Assembly (NCBI GenBank): GCA_015680685.1 | Contig: MNCI01012686.1 | Coordinates: forward strand, 342,070 to 406,069 | DNA length: 64,000 nt | DNA from: Gnetum montanum | Lineage: Eukaryota > Streptophyta > Gnetopsida > Gnetales > Gnetaceae | Reading direction: 5' to 3' | In this document: one piece after another, positions 1 through 11,398 of the stretch | Layout: each line of letters opens with the position of its first letter | How positions within the stretch are numbered: the first letter of the stretch is position 1 | The notes under the pieces: model-generated | What the model was told of the DNA's origin: nothing | Seen by the model: only the letters and a program-made list of their open reading frames with translations | Databases searched by the model: none | Program-made: the position numbers and the translations under genes

Positions 1-229
1 CTGTATAGTACATTTTATTTTCTTTCTAGTGCATTGGTGCCATGTAATTTTATTTTTACAAATCACAAAGATCAATACTGCCTACAATCTTCATCTTTCA
101 CCTTTTCAAGTTGGCATCAATCATCTCGTTGTATGGATCTCTCAAATAAATAGTACATGGCATGGGGTATTGGAACTTGAATTAATTGAAACACAGGTAT
201 ACCCCAAGATTTATAAAAGTATATAACTT
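1..229. other. AT-rich flank, nothing recognised
   Basis: No gene or known repeat is visible. A 65-codon open frame (29-226) has no recognisable domain and looks fortuitous. Confidence 0.5.
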
Positions 230-264
230 AGTGCTACCTAGTAAAATCAAACCTATGACCTAGG
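230..264 (-). repeat. tRNA-derived SINE-like remnant, box-B half
   Basis: On the minus strand this reads as a polymerase III box B-like segment (AGGTTTGATT). Its box A half (TAGCCTAGTGGTAC) lies at 19215-19255, on the other side of the retrotransposon at 265-19208. Joined across the CTAGG target duplication, the two halves match the box A to box B layout of the SINE copies at 27110-27225 and 29280-29350. The element was therefore split by the insertion. Assignment rests on the tRNA-like boxes only. Confidence 0.55.
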
Positions 265-1116
265 TGATAGAACATGAATTAGCTAAGACGTTGCATCTAC
301 AATCTCGTAGATGCAATGTTGCATTTGTTTTGTGATGTCGCAATTATAATAAATGCCTATAAATATGAGACTCTCACCATGTATTGGATACATTTTAGTC
401 GTTTAGTAACATAACTCTACCAATTTGTTTTCGTAATTTAGCAATAGAGAATGAATACCCACAGTCTGGTGTTGAGCAATTGTATAGAATCTTTATTCGA
501 GTGAAGTGTACTTGGTCGTAGTTCATAACCGAAAATAAAGATCAATTGTTTTTCATCATTGTAGCATCCACTTAGTTTTACTGTTTTACTTAGCATAGTT
601 TTTACTATTTTCTTAGTTTAATCATTCACATTTCCAAGTACTTTACTTTCTTGTTCATTAGTAAAGTAGAATGAGTACGACTAGTTTCAAGCATTTAAGC
701 GTACTCGTTTGGTAATCCTAGTAGTGTTATAGCTTGGTTCGTCTAGTAGCATAACACTTGGTAACCCAGTCGTGGTTACATGTGTCCACAGCATGTACGA
801 TAAGCTAGGACCAAATTCTCATCGCTCTAGGCTAGTTTAGATTTACCTTCTTATTGTTAATTAGATTAAAGAATTAATTTATCCATTACTATCAACATTA
901 GCATAAGGTCGCAACAACATCAATTATCATATGTCTCCCTTTAGACTAAACCATATGTGACAAAGCTACCACTAGTGCAAGTGGGATGACAACGTCCTAC
1001 GATCAATGCTTAACAATCTATATGCCACAACTAGTCTCGTCCACGAAATTCGATCGGATCATGTGTGAACACTTGTGATTCGTATGGTTGGATGTAAGGG
1101 TACCTACCGCTCATCA
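265..1116 (+). repeat. 5' LTR of E1
   Basis: It starts TGATAG and ends TCATCA, followed at once by the primer-binding site. U3 has an inverted repeat (GCATCTAC...GTAGATGC, about 291-313) and a TATA box in CCTATAAATATG near 357-368. AATAAA near 534-539 is a candidate polyadenylation signal. The partner is 17452-19208. Confidence 0.85.
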
Positions 1117-1136
1117 TTGGTGCTATTGCTAGGGAT
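1117..1136 (+). other. Primer-binding site of E1
   Basis: TTGGTGCTATTGCTAGGGAT follows the LTR directly and is a mutated form of the E2 site (TTGGCATCGTTGCCGAGG). The consensus resembles the tRNA-Asp-type primer site used by Athila elements; the tRNA identity is inferred from family knowledge. Confidence 0.6.
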
Positions 1137-1367
1137 GGTGCTAGTTATCTAGATTAGTTATATTATAAACAATTACTATAAAAGTATTAATGATCTATCT
1201 TTTAGAAAATATTACTATTTTAAGTCACACACATTATGAAAAAAAAAACCATGTCTTCTTCACATAGGGCCAATAATGGATCATATGATGAAAACACTCG
1301 TACGAGAAATGATAGGATCTATACTGAAGAGAATTGGACTAAACAACTTCAAGTAAGGGTTTCATAT

Positions 1368-2284
1368 TGATGAGACACGATATCGCATGCACCGCGATAT
1401 CGCGGTCCGCCACCAAATCTATAAATAAGAGGTGGCACTCTCCTCATTTTTTATCCTAGGCTTAAAGTAGGGAAACTCTGGCAGTTTGATCACTCTAGAG
1501 ATAGAATATTTTCCATGTGCCCGCAGTAGGAGTCCCCAAGTGAACGGATCTTTATTCGAGAAGCTTTGTACCTGAACGCAAGTTGTGTATGGCAATAAAG
1601 ACAAGCTTTGTGGATAAACCTTGCAGTGCATGGAATAGATTTTATTACCTATTATTTCTTCCATGTTATTTATTACATGCATTAGCATGGCATGAGTACG
1701 ACTTGATTACGAGCATTGACGAATGTGTACGGCTAATCAAGGAATCGGCTACTCATCGCGATTAGGTTCTCTCACCCTTATCTCCTAGAATGCGAGATGA
1801 GTACGACTTGATTACGAGCATCTATAGATGTGTACGGCTAGTTAAGGAATCGGCTACTCATCACGTTTAGGCTAGTTAGGTACCTTAGTACGACCACTTC
1901 GAGCACGTGCGTTACGTGTGGTGATCCCAGTAACGATTAGCGTTTGGTACCCATAGTTGCATAGTTCAGGGTGTGTACGATAAGTGGGAACGAATGCTGA
2001 TGCTAGTTAATTTAGACTTAGTCCTTAGTTAGAGTTAGCTAGTTTCTCAACCCTTGGCTCTTAGTATAGAAGATATAAAACCATAAAAGACCAAAAAAAT
2101 CATATATCTCAGACTTACTTAACCATACACTGTGACAACAACAAGTAAGTTTGGGAAGACAACGAATGATTAACCCCAAGTGTTCCATGGGGCGTTGAGG
2201 CATTTAGTCTACGGAGTTTGATCGGATCGCGCGTGCTACACTCATTTCGTATGGTTGAGTGTAGGGGTACCTCACCACTCATCA
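1368..2284 (+). mobile_element. Solo LTR inserted in E1 gag
   Basis: A single LTR begins TGATGAGACACG, ends CTCATCA, and is flanked on both sides by CATAT (1363-1367 and 2285-2289), a perfect 5-bp target duplication. U3 contains two CGATATCG-type palindromes (1378-1406) just upstream of TATAAATA (1420-1427). No internal sequence remains, as expected after LTR-LTR recombination. Confidence 0.9.
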
Positions 2285-3306
2285 CATATGCTCATTTAAC
2301 CTTACTACATGCAAGGACTACGTTCAATTGGTGCAAACAATCCTAGAGGAGATGGAGTAAGTCCTAGAACAAGAAGGGCCTCAAGGCCCAGGACCTTCTC
2401 TAAACCTAGAAAGGATAAATCAAGGGACCATAGGGGGAGATGTATTAGTCATGGCAATTCTCTTAATTCCCCATCTTCCTCTTCCTCTTTCACATCTAGT
2501 TCTGAAAAGGATGAACATAGGTATAGAAATAGAGATATACTAAGGGGTTAAGATGAAGATAGAAATAGAAATAGACGAGATCATCAAAGTAAGCATAGAC
2601 AATATCATCATAATTAGATAAATAGAAATAGAAATCATCACCACAACATGTTTGATGATGATAAACCCTTTTTGGCTACTAGGAGCATGATGCAGATAGT
2701 GAAGGCAATTAGAATACCCCACAGGCATCAAAGGGAAAGTCACATTAAAAGGCTTGATATGAATAACATCCCTAAATTTGTGGGAAGCTATAACTTTGAT
2801 CCACAACATCATTTACAAACCTTTCATGATGTCTGCACCTTGTAGAACATTGAGAGTAAGTGGAAAAAGCTTAAGCTCTTTCCTAGGATACTAATAGATG
2901 AAGTTAAAACCTAATATAGATTGTTGGAACCAAATTCAATCCACCAGTTGTCCACAATGTTGGAACTCTTCAACAAAAAATACCAAACCTATGAGAGGAT
3001 GTCTAACTTGAGAAAATAAATCTAAGGATGGAAATAAGAAAAACATGATTCCTTGGATGTATCTTTGGATAGATACTATTCTCTACTACATAGATGTCCA
3101 GGCCATAATTTTTCTCAAAAAGAGCAACTTTTCCACATCATAGATGGGCCTCATAATCAAATGAGGGAGACTGATGAGCGACGAGTATATCCTATGCTCA
3201 ACCATTTAAATCACTAAGGGTTCATGCATGATTTGGTCGAATTTTATGGACTTATAGCCTTCTAAGAACATTGGCCTCTAGGAGGTGAAACTAACCATTG
3301 TAATCA

Positions 3307-4053
3307 TTGTCTTCCCAATTACACTTGTGAAATGTAAAGGTATGGTTAACTGCAACTGAGGCATATGATTTTTATCATTTTTATGTTCTATGTTCTAAGT
3401 CACCTACAAATAAAGAATAAATAATTATATATCTAATTGCTAATTTACTCTAACCAACTAACATTTAACTAATCCTAACATAAGCATTTGTTCTCACTTT
3501 CCATACACATCCTAAACACATTCAATGCTATTAGGTTATCAAACATTAAGCATCACTAGGATTACCAAACACCAAGCGTATGCTCGAAATGGTTGAACTT
3601 ATGTGCTTAATTAATTGCTATTTAATATATCTTAATCTAGCTTAATTTAATTACTTTAATTACTTAAAGCATTAAAGGAATTTGCTTAAAATATTAAATG
3701 CATAAAGGAAATAATTAATCTATTTTAAAGTGCTGCAAGGTCTATTAGAAAGATCATCTTTATTGCTACACACATTGTAATGCTAAGGTACAACAATGCT
3801 TAAATAAATATTTGTACACTCTTTGACTTCTGTTGTGGGTAGTTAGAAAATATTCTAACTTTCAAGTGGTAAAATTGCTAGAGCTTTGCTACAATTATGA
3901 GACTTATGTCATAAATGTGGCTAGTGAGTGCATATTTATAGGTGAAATAAGAAGCCTCATTAATGAGTACACATCAATGAGTCAAACCCTACGTTGAAAG
4001 GATCACGTTGACGGCATCCTATTAATGTAGGGTTTGACCATGACACTTCATCA
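3307..4053 (-). repeat. Minus-strand LTR fragment in E1 gag
   Basis: This matches the E3 LTR in reverse orientation from a point inside its 3' part (compare 47490 onward) to a clean 5' terminus TGATGAAGTG at 4053. A TATA box on the minus strand is near 3930-3940 (CTATAAATATG). The 3' end of the LTR is missing, so no target duplication can be scored. E1 gag resumes at 4054. Its U3 lacks the GATATC array seen in sister LTRs. Confidence 0.65.
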
Positions 4054-5000
4054 AAGATCCTTGGGATTTATGCCTAGGGTCAGTTATTCAAATTGAAAGC
4101 ACATTAAATACAAAGGCTAATCAAACATGTGGCAAAAGAAGAAGGAGAGTTATGTAAACAATAGAATGTAGAGGAACATAACTAGGACGCAACTCTTTAA
4201 AAGAAGGGTTTCCACATCTATGATGAGGAAAGAGAGGTAGATCTTGATGAGGTGATTTCATAAGAAACTTTGTCAATACACAAGTCTATCGTTGAGCTTA
4301 AAGTAAGGATAGATAATATGTGGGAGTTAATGAATGAAAAAGTCACAACTTATGTGAAAACCTTAGAGGATAGGGTAGCACAAAAAGGATCAAGTGATCA
4401 AAACACGAAGAGGAAAATGAACAAAGCAATAGGTAGGAATACTTATTGGAAAAAAGCAAAAATAGCTATAGGAGAAGAGGCTTTAGACTCAACCAAAGAA
4501 GAGGATGATGGATGTGACATTTACCAATACGACCATCCAAAGGGCTATTATCTAGTTATGTTACATCTACATGAGTTTGGGGCTTTTGCTTTGAATCCTA
4601 AGTTTGTACAAAAGAAGATGCCTAGGAAATTACCTTAATTACAAGGTAATTATAGACAATACTATCACCAATCGTACTATTTTAGTGGGATTTCTTATCA
4701 CCCTTAACACTACTATCAACCGTAGTGGCAAAACCTATAGTCATGGGGGATGCCATCAACAAACCAGCAATACCCTTATTGCCAATCAAACCCGTATAAA
4801 TATTATGTTCAACAACATGTTTCTCCAAATGGTTCTACTTCCTCTACCTCAAATCACTACTACCACTCTCCCAAATATCATCAACCTACAACATCTCCTA
4901 TGGGATCACCATCTCAAACCTCTTATCCTTCGTGACATCCTCAATATTGTCATACTTCCCTCCACCATATGTCACCACCAGCAACACAGGAAGGATTGAC

Positions 5001-6138
5001 ATCACAACATCAACAAAAGAATTCCACTTGTGTTGTGAACATACACATAAATGATAATGCTAGTAGATCTCAACCACTATCTTGAAAATGTCTTTTCCTT
5101 AGGACAATGTCCATACATAAGCATAAAACTCATAGACCTACTAGCTCATTAAAATCAAGACAAGATCAACCTAGTGTAACATCCTTCCTCACCAAAACAA
5201 TGTCTCCCGATCCCATTCCCACTCCAATGCAAAACATAACACATGAACCTATCACTATGGAGAGATAGGCAATTCCATGCATCACTAACAATGATAAAGG
5301 ATTTAGTTGTGGACCAAAAGTTAAAAATATTAACATAATTCCTATATCAACCCACAACAGATGTGAAAAACAAGTGTGTGGACAAACAAAAGCATGGATC
5401 ACTAAACCAAAAGACATCCATGGTCAAAAACTAAGAACCTAAAAGTGTCTAAAACATGCATGGAAACATCTAAACTGCTTATTAACTTCTATTATGAGAA
5501 AATGACCCCAACTAAGACCTCACAAATGAAAATATTAAACCATAATCATACACTAGCAAATAGAGGAAATAAAGACTTAGATGATCAGGATTCAATTACA
5601 ATCAAGATTACTTGGGACAATAATAGAAAAACTAAATCACTACGAATGGTAAGTGAACAACCCAAAGTGTTTGATCAAGGGGAACTAGGGTCTATTTTCC
5701 AAACACTCACCCATGAGTTCAGTTGTGGGGGAGAGGCCTTATCCTAACTTAGGAATTAATAAGTGCTTTTTAACTTTTTTGTGGTTTATAATTTTTTGTT
5801 ATACCTTTTTCTTTTCTTAATATTTTTTCACATTCTTTTATACTTTTTCATTCCTTAAATTTTTGATATTCTTTAATATTTTCTAATTCTTTGATAATCT
5901 TTCATTCTTACTATCCTTACAATTCTTGATATCTTTTACAATTTTTTCTATGCTTTGCTATTATTCTTACTTGTACATATTTTTGTCAATGTTCAATAAA
6001 ACACATCAAATAAGGCAAGATGTAGTCCCAATATGGTGAAGAATTCTCTATATTATCAATCATAAAGGATTGGTTATTTATAGAATGATACCACACCATC
6101 CATCCACACATTCCAATAATAAGAGGTTCTTAACATGG
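5001..6138 (+). other. E1 noncoding spacer after gag
   Basis: No pol motif is visible. A 100-codon frame at 5445-5747 is unrecognised. From 5757 to 6000 the sequence is T-rich and closely matches E4 at 48239-48420 (reverse strand) and E2 at 9546-9700. Near 5950-5980 it represents the uninterrupted version of the site into which E3 inserted within E4. Confidence 0.6.
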
Positions 6139-6919
6139 TGATGAGTCGTCATTTGGGGCGACCACGATATCGCAGCTTGTCTCCTCATCTATAAATAAGA
6201 GGTAGACAGATGACACACACACATTAGGAATTAAAAGTTTAGTTTTCAGTTTAAGTGTTTTCATTTCCTTCTCTCTTTTTTCCTCTCCATGTATGCCCGC
6301 AGTGTGGTGATTGTAATTGTATGGAACCTTTATTCGAGTGTGACGTACTTGGACATGCACATGACCGGCAGTAAAGATCGAGATTACTTCATCATTGCAG
6401 CATTCACTTAGTTTAATTATTTAATTAATTATTATTTACTACTTTCTTAGTTAATCTCTCTCACCCTTAAATTCATGTTAAAACGCGGAATGAGTATGAC
6501 TTGATTACGAGCATTTAAGTGTGACTACTTGGTAACCTAGTAGCGTACCTAGGATCTGTGCTTGGTAACCCCAATGGTAGTCATGCACGAAGTCCAAGAT
6601 GTGTACGGATAATCAAGGAATGGATGCTCATCGCACTTAGGCTAGTTTAGATTCTCTCACCCTGTCTCTCCTAGATTAGTTAATATTACTTTCCACTGCC
6701 TTTAGGAGTAGCGTTAGATTAGAAACCCATCATACACCTCACTCTGGACTAAACCATACGTGACAAAGATAATACTAGTCCAGGTGGGAAGACAGTGAAC
6801 TACGACCCAAGGCTAACTATCTAGGTGCCACAACTAGTCCGTCTGTGGAGTTTGACAGGATCGCGCGTGTAACGCTCGTATTCGTATGGTTGAGTGTAGG
6901 GGTACCTCACCACTCGTCA
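6139..6919 (+). repeat. 5' LTR of E2 (781 bp)
   Basis: It starts TGATGAGTCG and ends CTCGTCA. One GATATC palindrome (6164-6172) sits just upstream of TATAAATA at 6190-6197. It is exactly 48 bp shorter than the 3' LTR, the difference lying entirely in the palindrome array. Confidence 0.9.
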
Positions 6920-6938
6920 TTGGCATCGTTGCCGAGGA
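6920..6938 (+). other. Primer-binding site of E2
   Basis: TTGGCATCGTTGCCGAGGA immediately follows the LTR. The same site, reversed, follows the E3 5' LTR (47342-47360) and the E4 5' LTR (54772-54790). The form is that of tRNA-Asp-primed Athila elements (inference from family knowledge). Confidence 0.65.
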
Positions 6939-7642
6939 ATGGTGCTAGTTATCTAGATTAGTTATATCATACAAGGTCGTTGTATAGAAATTAATGATAC
7001 ATCTTTTAGCAAGACATAATTATAAAAAGTCACATACAAATTCACACACAACTTTACAACCATGCCTCCCCTACAAAACTACGATAACGCCACACTTAGT
7101 GAGGAAATTCATTGGAGAACCAACAAATTATATGACAATGAAGATTGGAGTACGTAACCCGAGGTAGGGGTTTCTTATAAACATCAACGAAAGCAACGTC
7201 ATCCCAATGCACGAAAGCATAACTTACAGGATGACGATGAACCCCTATTGGCCACTACAAGCTTAACGCAAATACAGGAGGCTGTTTGAATCTCCCGTAG
7301 GCATCATGAAGAGAGCCGTCTACCTAGGCTCGATTTAAAAAACTTCCCTACTTTTTCAGGAGGCTATGACTTAGATCCGTATCAACATTTACAGGCCTTC
7401 TACGATGCCTGCACATGGAACAACATTGATAACGGTTGGCAAAAACTTAAGCTCTTTCCCATGACACTCGTTGGCCAAGCAGAAGTATGGTATAGATCGT
7501 TAAAACCAAATTCAATACGACGTTGGTCAACAATGGTAGAAGTCTTTAACGAAAAATATCAAACCTATGCAAGAGTATCAGCCTTGAGGAAACAAATCCA
7601 AGGATGGAAACAAGCACAACATGAACCCTTAGACATGGCCTT

Positions 7643-7813
7643 NNNNNNNNNNNNNNNNNNNNNNNNNNNNNNNNNNNNNNNNNNNNNNNNNNNNNNNNNN
7701 NNNNNNNNNNNNNNNNNNNNNNNNNNNNNNNNNNNNNNNNNNNNNNNNNNNNNNNNNNNNNNNNNNNNNNNNNNNNNNNNNNNNNNNNNNNNNNNNNNNN
7801 NNNNNNNNNNNNN
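7643..7813. other. Assembly gap (171 N)
   Basis: A run of N lies at the junction between E2 gag and the minus-strand LTR fragment. The missing left part of that LTR and its target duplication probably fall here. The true missing length is unknown. Confidence 0.98.
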
Positions 7814-8180
7814 GTCGTACTGAGGCACTTAACTAGGAGAGAAGGGTTGAGAGAGATTAATTACTAATAAAGTGATTAAATGATAAATAGTAAATAAAGT
7901 CCTATTTAGCCTATTCCATGCACTGCAAGGTTTATCCAAGAAGTTCATCTTTATTACCGTACACAAACATGTGTTCAGGTACAATATTTGCTCGAATAAA
8001 GATCCGTTCACTTTGGAGCTCCTACTACGGGCACATGGAAATTATTCTATCTCTGGATAGGTAAAATTGCCAGAGTTTCCCTACAGTCTAGGCCTAGAAT
8101 GAGAAACAAGGAGAGTTGCCTCTTATTTATAGATTTGGCAGCGCACTGCGATATCGCGTACCTGATATCGCATCCCATCA
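7814..8180 (-). repeat. Minus-strand LTR fragment inside E2 gag
   Basis: Reverse complement of the LTR family at 1368-2284: it has the TGATGGGATG start at 8180, two GATATC palindromes (8147-8171), and TATAAATA on the minus strand near 8127-8134. The 3' portion is cut off by the gap. E2 gag resumes at 8181. Confidence 0.75.
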
Positions 8181-9265
8181 AAAGGCTAATGTACCATATC
8201 ATTGATGGGCTTCGTGATGCAACAAGAAAGACCCTATGGATGTATGCCCAAGGTCAACTATATGAACTATGAACCCATCAAGTATAAGAGATTGTTAAGT
8301 GGGTAGCAAAAGAAGAAGGAGAAATGGCTAGATGGGAGAGTGTTGAAAAACATCAACGGGACCAAAATCTCAACTTAACAAAGGTCCATGATCATAAAAA
8401 GGAGAAATCAACCTATCACAAGGAAAAAGAATCATCTTTTCCAATACAACAATCATTAGAAGAAGTTGAGGCAAAGATCAATAAGATGTTGGAATGGACG
8501 TATAAAAAGTGTGGAGAATGTATCAATATTATTGGAGATAGAGTTTTGACAACCCAAGAAACAGGACCAAACATTAGACGATCGGAAAGAAGGGATAAGG
8601 AACATAAGAGCTCAATTGCTGATCATACGTATGAATGCAAAATATGCCTGTATGATCACCCCAAGGGCCAATGCCCAATATTGTTACACTTACATGAGCA
8701 TTGGGGAAACACATTACACCCAGAGTTCATACAAAGATACTGTGTTCGATCACAGTGGCAACAATCCCAGTCATGGGAGAGACCACCACTAAATTGGAGA
8801 CACCCTTCACATCATCCAAACCCAAACGCCTATCTTGTTCAACATCCTATTTTTCCAATTGGGCCAATGCACTTTATTTCACCACAGTACCATTCTCCTC
8901 AATACTATCAGCCCATACCTTCAACACAATCACTGCCTTGTGCACCTTGCACTCCTCCTAATTTTCAACATTCTCATCCTTTCCCTCCTTATATATTGCC
9001 ACCGACTATTCCTAAGGTGTCTACACCACAGCAACAATCCACGAACGTTACTTGTGCTGCTACTTCCCACAGCAGTGAGAGACCTCAGCAACATCGAAGG
9101 CGCCCCTTCTTTAGAAATAATCCTAAGAAGGGACAACATAATTCTGAGGCCACCACACTCTCCAACTCAGCACAAGTCCAAAACTGTGGTGCACCCTTAT
9201 CTTCAAACCCCACACCTCATGTTACTTCATTAGGTCCATCAACTCACACTCCAACAACAATATGA

Positions 9266-10552
9266 CCCAATGAACGCAACCATGGAAGGCATCATCCCAA
9301 TCCTTGCATACCATCTAACGGTCCCAAATATCATAGTGGGTCAACTCGTTATCCGGGAACTACATCGTATAAATTGCCCCACTATGTTCACTATAATCAA
9401 GTGTGTGAACCCCAATGGGGTAAGCATGACTGGGCCCCAATACTTCCAACATGCAAGGATCCTCATCTTCAATTTATTAATCCTTGCCATCCTCAACCTA
9501 TTAGTTATGGGGGATATCCCCCATTCTAATAATAAGCAGGATTAATAACCACTTTTTATTTTCTTTAATTTTACAACTTTTTGTTTTCCAGTTTTTTATT
9601 TTTCAATTTCTTGTTTTATCTTTTTTATCTTTTTGTCTTTTTGGTATTTTTGTCTTTTTATAAGTAATCTCGTCTATGAATAAAACACTCATGTGGATCA
9701 TTGGTTGAGGTGTGTTCTATGTTGTCGAGTTGTGAGTGGTCAATTACTTGGACAGTGAGCCCATTACACCCACTCATCCACACTACAAATAAGAGGTTCT
9801 ATTCGAGGGTATAGTGATATTCTTAACAATTTTGAAACTTATAAATTAATTTTGTGTTCATTGTACCCAGAATGAAGAAGGATGGATCAAGAGGGAATGA
9901 TTAGGATGTGTCGTCAAGGGAACTTGTGGATTCTCTTTGGTGACGTCTGTGGGAGTTATCGTGCAATGCAGTTGTACTAAGATCCTTGTAGATCTAATGA
10001 AAAATGGGAGTAAGAGTAATCAAAAAGAGCACTCAAAAATCCAATGTTGTTCTAGGGGGTCCCATTGGAAAGACATGCACCCATGCTTGAAGGTTGGCGG
10101 CTTCTTTGGATTCAGTATTCAAAAAAAAAAAGCAAAAGAAAAAAAATGAAGTGCCACAAAACAAAAATCACTCCTCCCTTGAATAAAATGCCAAGTGATC
10201 GTATGCCTTATTGTTATGGTACTCTCATAGTTGCTCATCATGGGATGAAACGATGCAATGTCATTGATTAGAGGAATGGACTTGGTCCTGATCTTGGAAT
10301 GACGGGTTAATGACACATTAATCATGCTTTACACATAGGATTCACTATGCCCTAGGTCAGTTACCTCATGTCCCAATCTCTACAATGCCTTTCTATAGTT
10401 CGTCTCATCTCACTATTCGTGTAACTATAGCTCGTGTCGTGTGTAACATAGAATTCTTACCTCATTCCGGTGATATTTATATGTGTGTCTTTTGTGGAGT
10501 TAGTGCGGATTACATTTCACCCTTCTAGTGCCCATGGACACTTTAAGTGTGC
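9266..10552 (+). other. E2 noncoding region where pol would be expected
   Basis: No pol motifs. The open frame 9270-9545 is unrecognised. A T-rich tract (9550-9665) and the following sequence match E1 (5757-6138, continuing after E2 at 15174) and E4. Around 9930-10110 there is a conserved block (CCTTGTAGATCTAA near 9983, AAAGACATGCACCCATGC near 10068) also found in E1 and E4. Confidence 0.6.
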
Positions 10553-10607
10553 TTACACAAGGGCATTAGAGGTTGAAACCTGCTTTGGGGAGGACCCACT
10601 TGTGTAA
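10553..10607 (+). ncRNA. Three-way-junction RNA motif, E2 copy
   Basis: The outer arms TTACACAAG (10553-10561) and CTTGTGTAA (10599-10607) are perfectly complementary over 9 bp. Between them lie hairpin 1 (AGGTT-GA-AACCT) and hairpin 2 (TGGG-GAGGA-CCCA). The same layout occurs at 15974-16028 (E1), 37623-37668 (E4, minus) and 40196-40250 (E3, minus). Paired positions change together between copies. The role is unknown; packaging, dimerisation or a translation signal are possibilities. Confidence 0.6.
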
Positions 10608-10914
10608 TCTTTTGTAATTCTTTCTTATGACATAGCTCACACCTACCATCTCTTACCCTCAGCCTATTTTTCATAACATTCTTTCCCTATTATTAGTATC
10701 TCTCCGAATCAACGTTCCTATGTACCATCACATAACCTTTTTCTCTACTACACAAGACCCTTATTGATAAAACCCACAAATCATTATTCGTGCCTTCAAA
10801 ATCATCTAATTACCTTAGAACCCCCTCAACATATGTCACATGTCCTAATTTCAACTTTTGATTTCAAGAAAATCCCTTAAAATCTGGTATTTTCCCTCAA
10901 GCCTAAACATCAAT

Positions 10915-10993
10915 AGGCTGTGATATCGCATACACGATATCGCGTACGCAATGTATTGTACGTGATATCACATCCCTCCAAACCTATAAATAG
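10915..10993 (+). promoter_or_regulatory. Internal promoter-like block upstream of ORF2, E2
   Basis: Three GATATC-type palindromes (10921-10971, for example ACGATATCGCGTACGC) are followed at 10985-10993 by TATAAATAG. This repeats the arrangement of the LTR U3 promoter (palindrome array, then TATA) inside the element, about 410 bases before the ORF2 start. Equivalent blocks precede ORF2 in E1 (16334-16390) and E4 (37237-37295). Function is inferred. Confidence 0.55.
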
Positions 10994-11398
10994 GCAACCC
11001 CCCGCAACACTTAGCATCATTTCTTGCCATTCACGTGGGGGAGTTTTTCAAATTTTTCTCTACAACTTGCGAGTGTGACACCTTTGCTTTTCAACCTCTA
11101 TCTCGCTCGCTGATACTCTGATTTTAATTCTGTCTGAACCTACTTGAACCTGGAGTGTTCAGCTTAGTCATGGGGGAGGGGCACTTGCCGAATAGTGCCT
11201 AACTTTTTTGGAATTTATCATCGCCCAAAGGACATTGTTAAGGGTAATTAGTTGTAAATTAAGAATAAAATGTGCCAAAAAAATCATTTAATCCTTTAGG
11301 TATACCGAAAATTTAAAATTAATTAATTAAGGTAAGTAGTAAGGTATAACTTAACTTCAAAAACAACCTTACTAACGCTTGACCTCGTGTGATTGCAG
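10994..11398 (+). other. ORF2 leader with candidate short intron, E2
   Basis: There is no open frame. A consensus-like donor AAG|GTAAGTAG at 11331/11332, a perfect TACTAAC branch sequence near 11370-11376, and an acceptor GATTGCAG at 11398 immediately before ATG would define an intron of about 67 bases. E4 has an AG acceptor (GATTCCAG) at the same place before its ORF2 ATG. Confidence 0.4.

Larger units (their letters stand above)
1251..5000 (+). pseudogene. gag: E1 gag, fragmented by stops and two LTR insertions
   Basis: The structural Gag polyprotein frame probably starts at ATG 1251 and is interrupted at 1368-2284 and 3307-4053 by LTRs. The coding pieces are 1251-1367, 2290-3306 and 4054-about 5000. 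The middle piece carries the retrotransposon gag domain (PRILIDEV, SMLELFNKKYQ-like stretch near 2880-3060), matching intact E2 gag and E3 gag. The last piece keeps a degenerate zinc-knuckle region (CDIYQYDHPKGYY, near 4516-4554) in which the second and last cysteines are gone. Several in-frame stops fall where sister copies have glutamine: the E1 LRK*I*GWK*EKH stretch against LRKQIQGWKQAQH in E2. It is clearly non-functional. Confidence 0.75.
7062..9265 (+). pseudogene. gag: E2 gag (PF03732-type domain plus zinc knuckle), interrupted
   Basis: This is the Gag structural protein of the retrotransposon particle. The frame starts at ATG 7062, about 140 bases after the primer site, with stops near 7156 and 7288. 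The gag domain (SGGYDLDPYQHLQAF, WYRSLKPNSI, VFNEKYQTYARVS) runs to 7642, where an assembly gap and a minus-strand LTR fragment (7814-8180) intervene. It resumes at 8181 and is open from 8324 to 9265. Near 8634-8672 is a zinc knuckle of C-x2-C-x3-H-x4-C form (CKICLYDHPKGQC) that would bind RNA. After it comes a Pro/Gln/His-rich tail. Apart from the insertion and gap this is the best preserved gag of the E1-E4 group. Confidence 0.8.
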
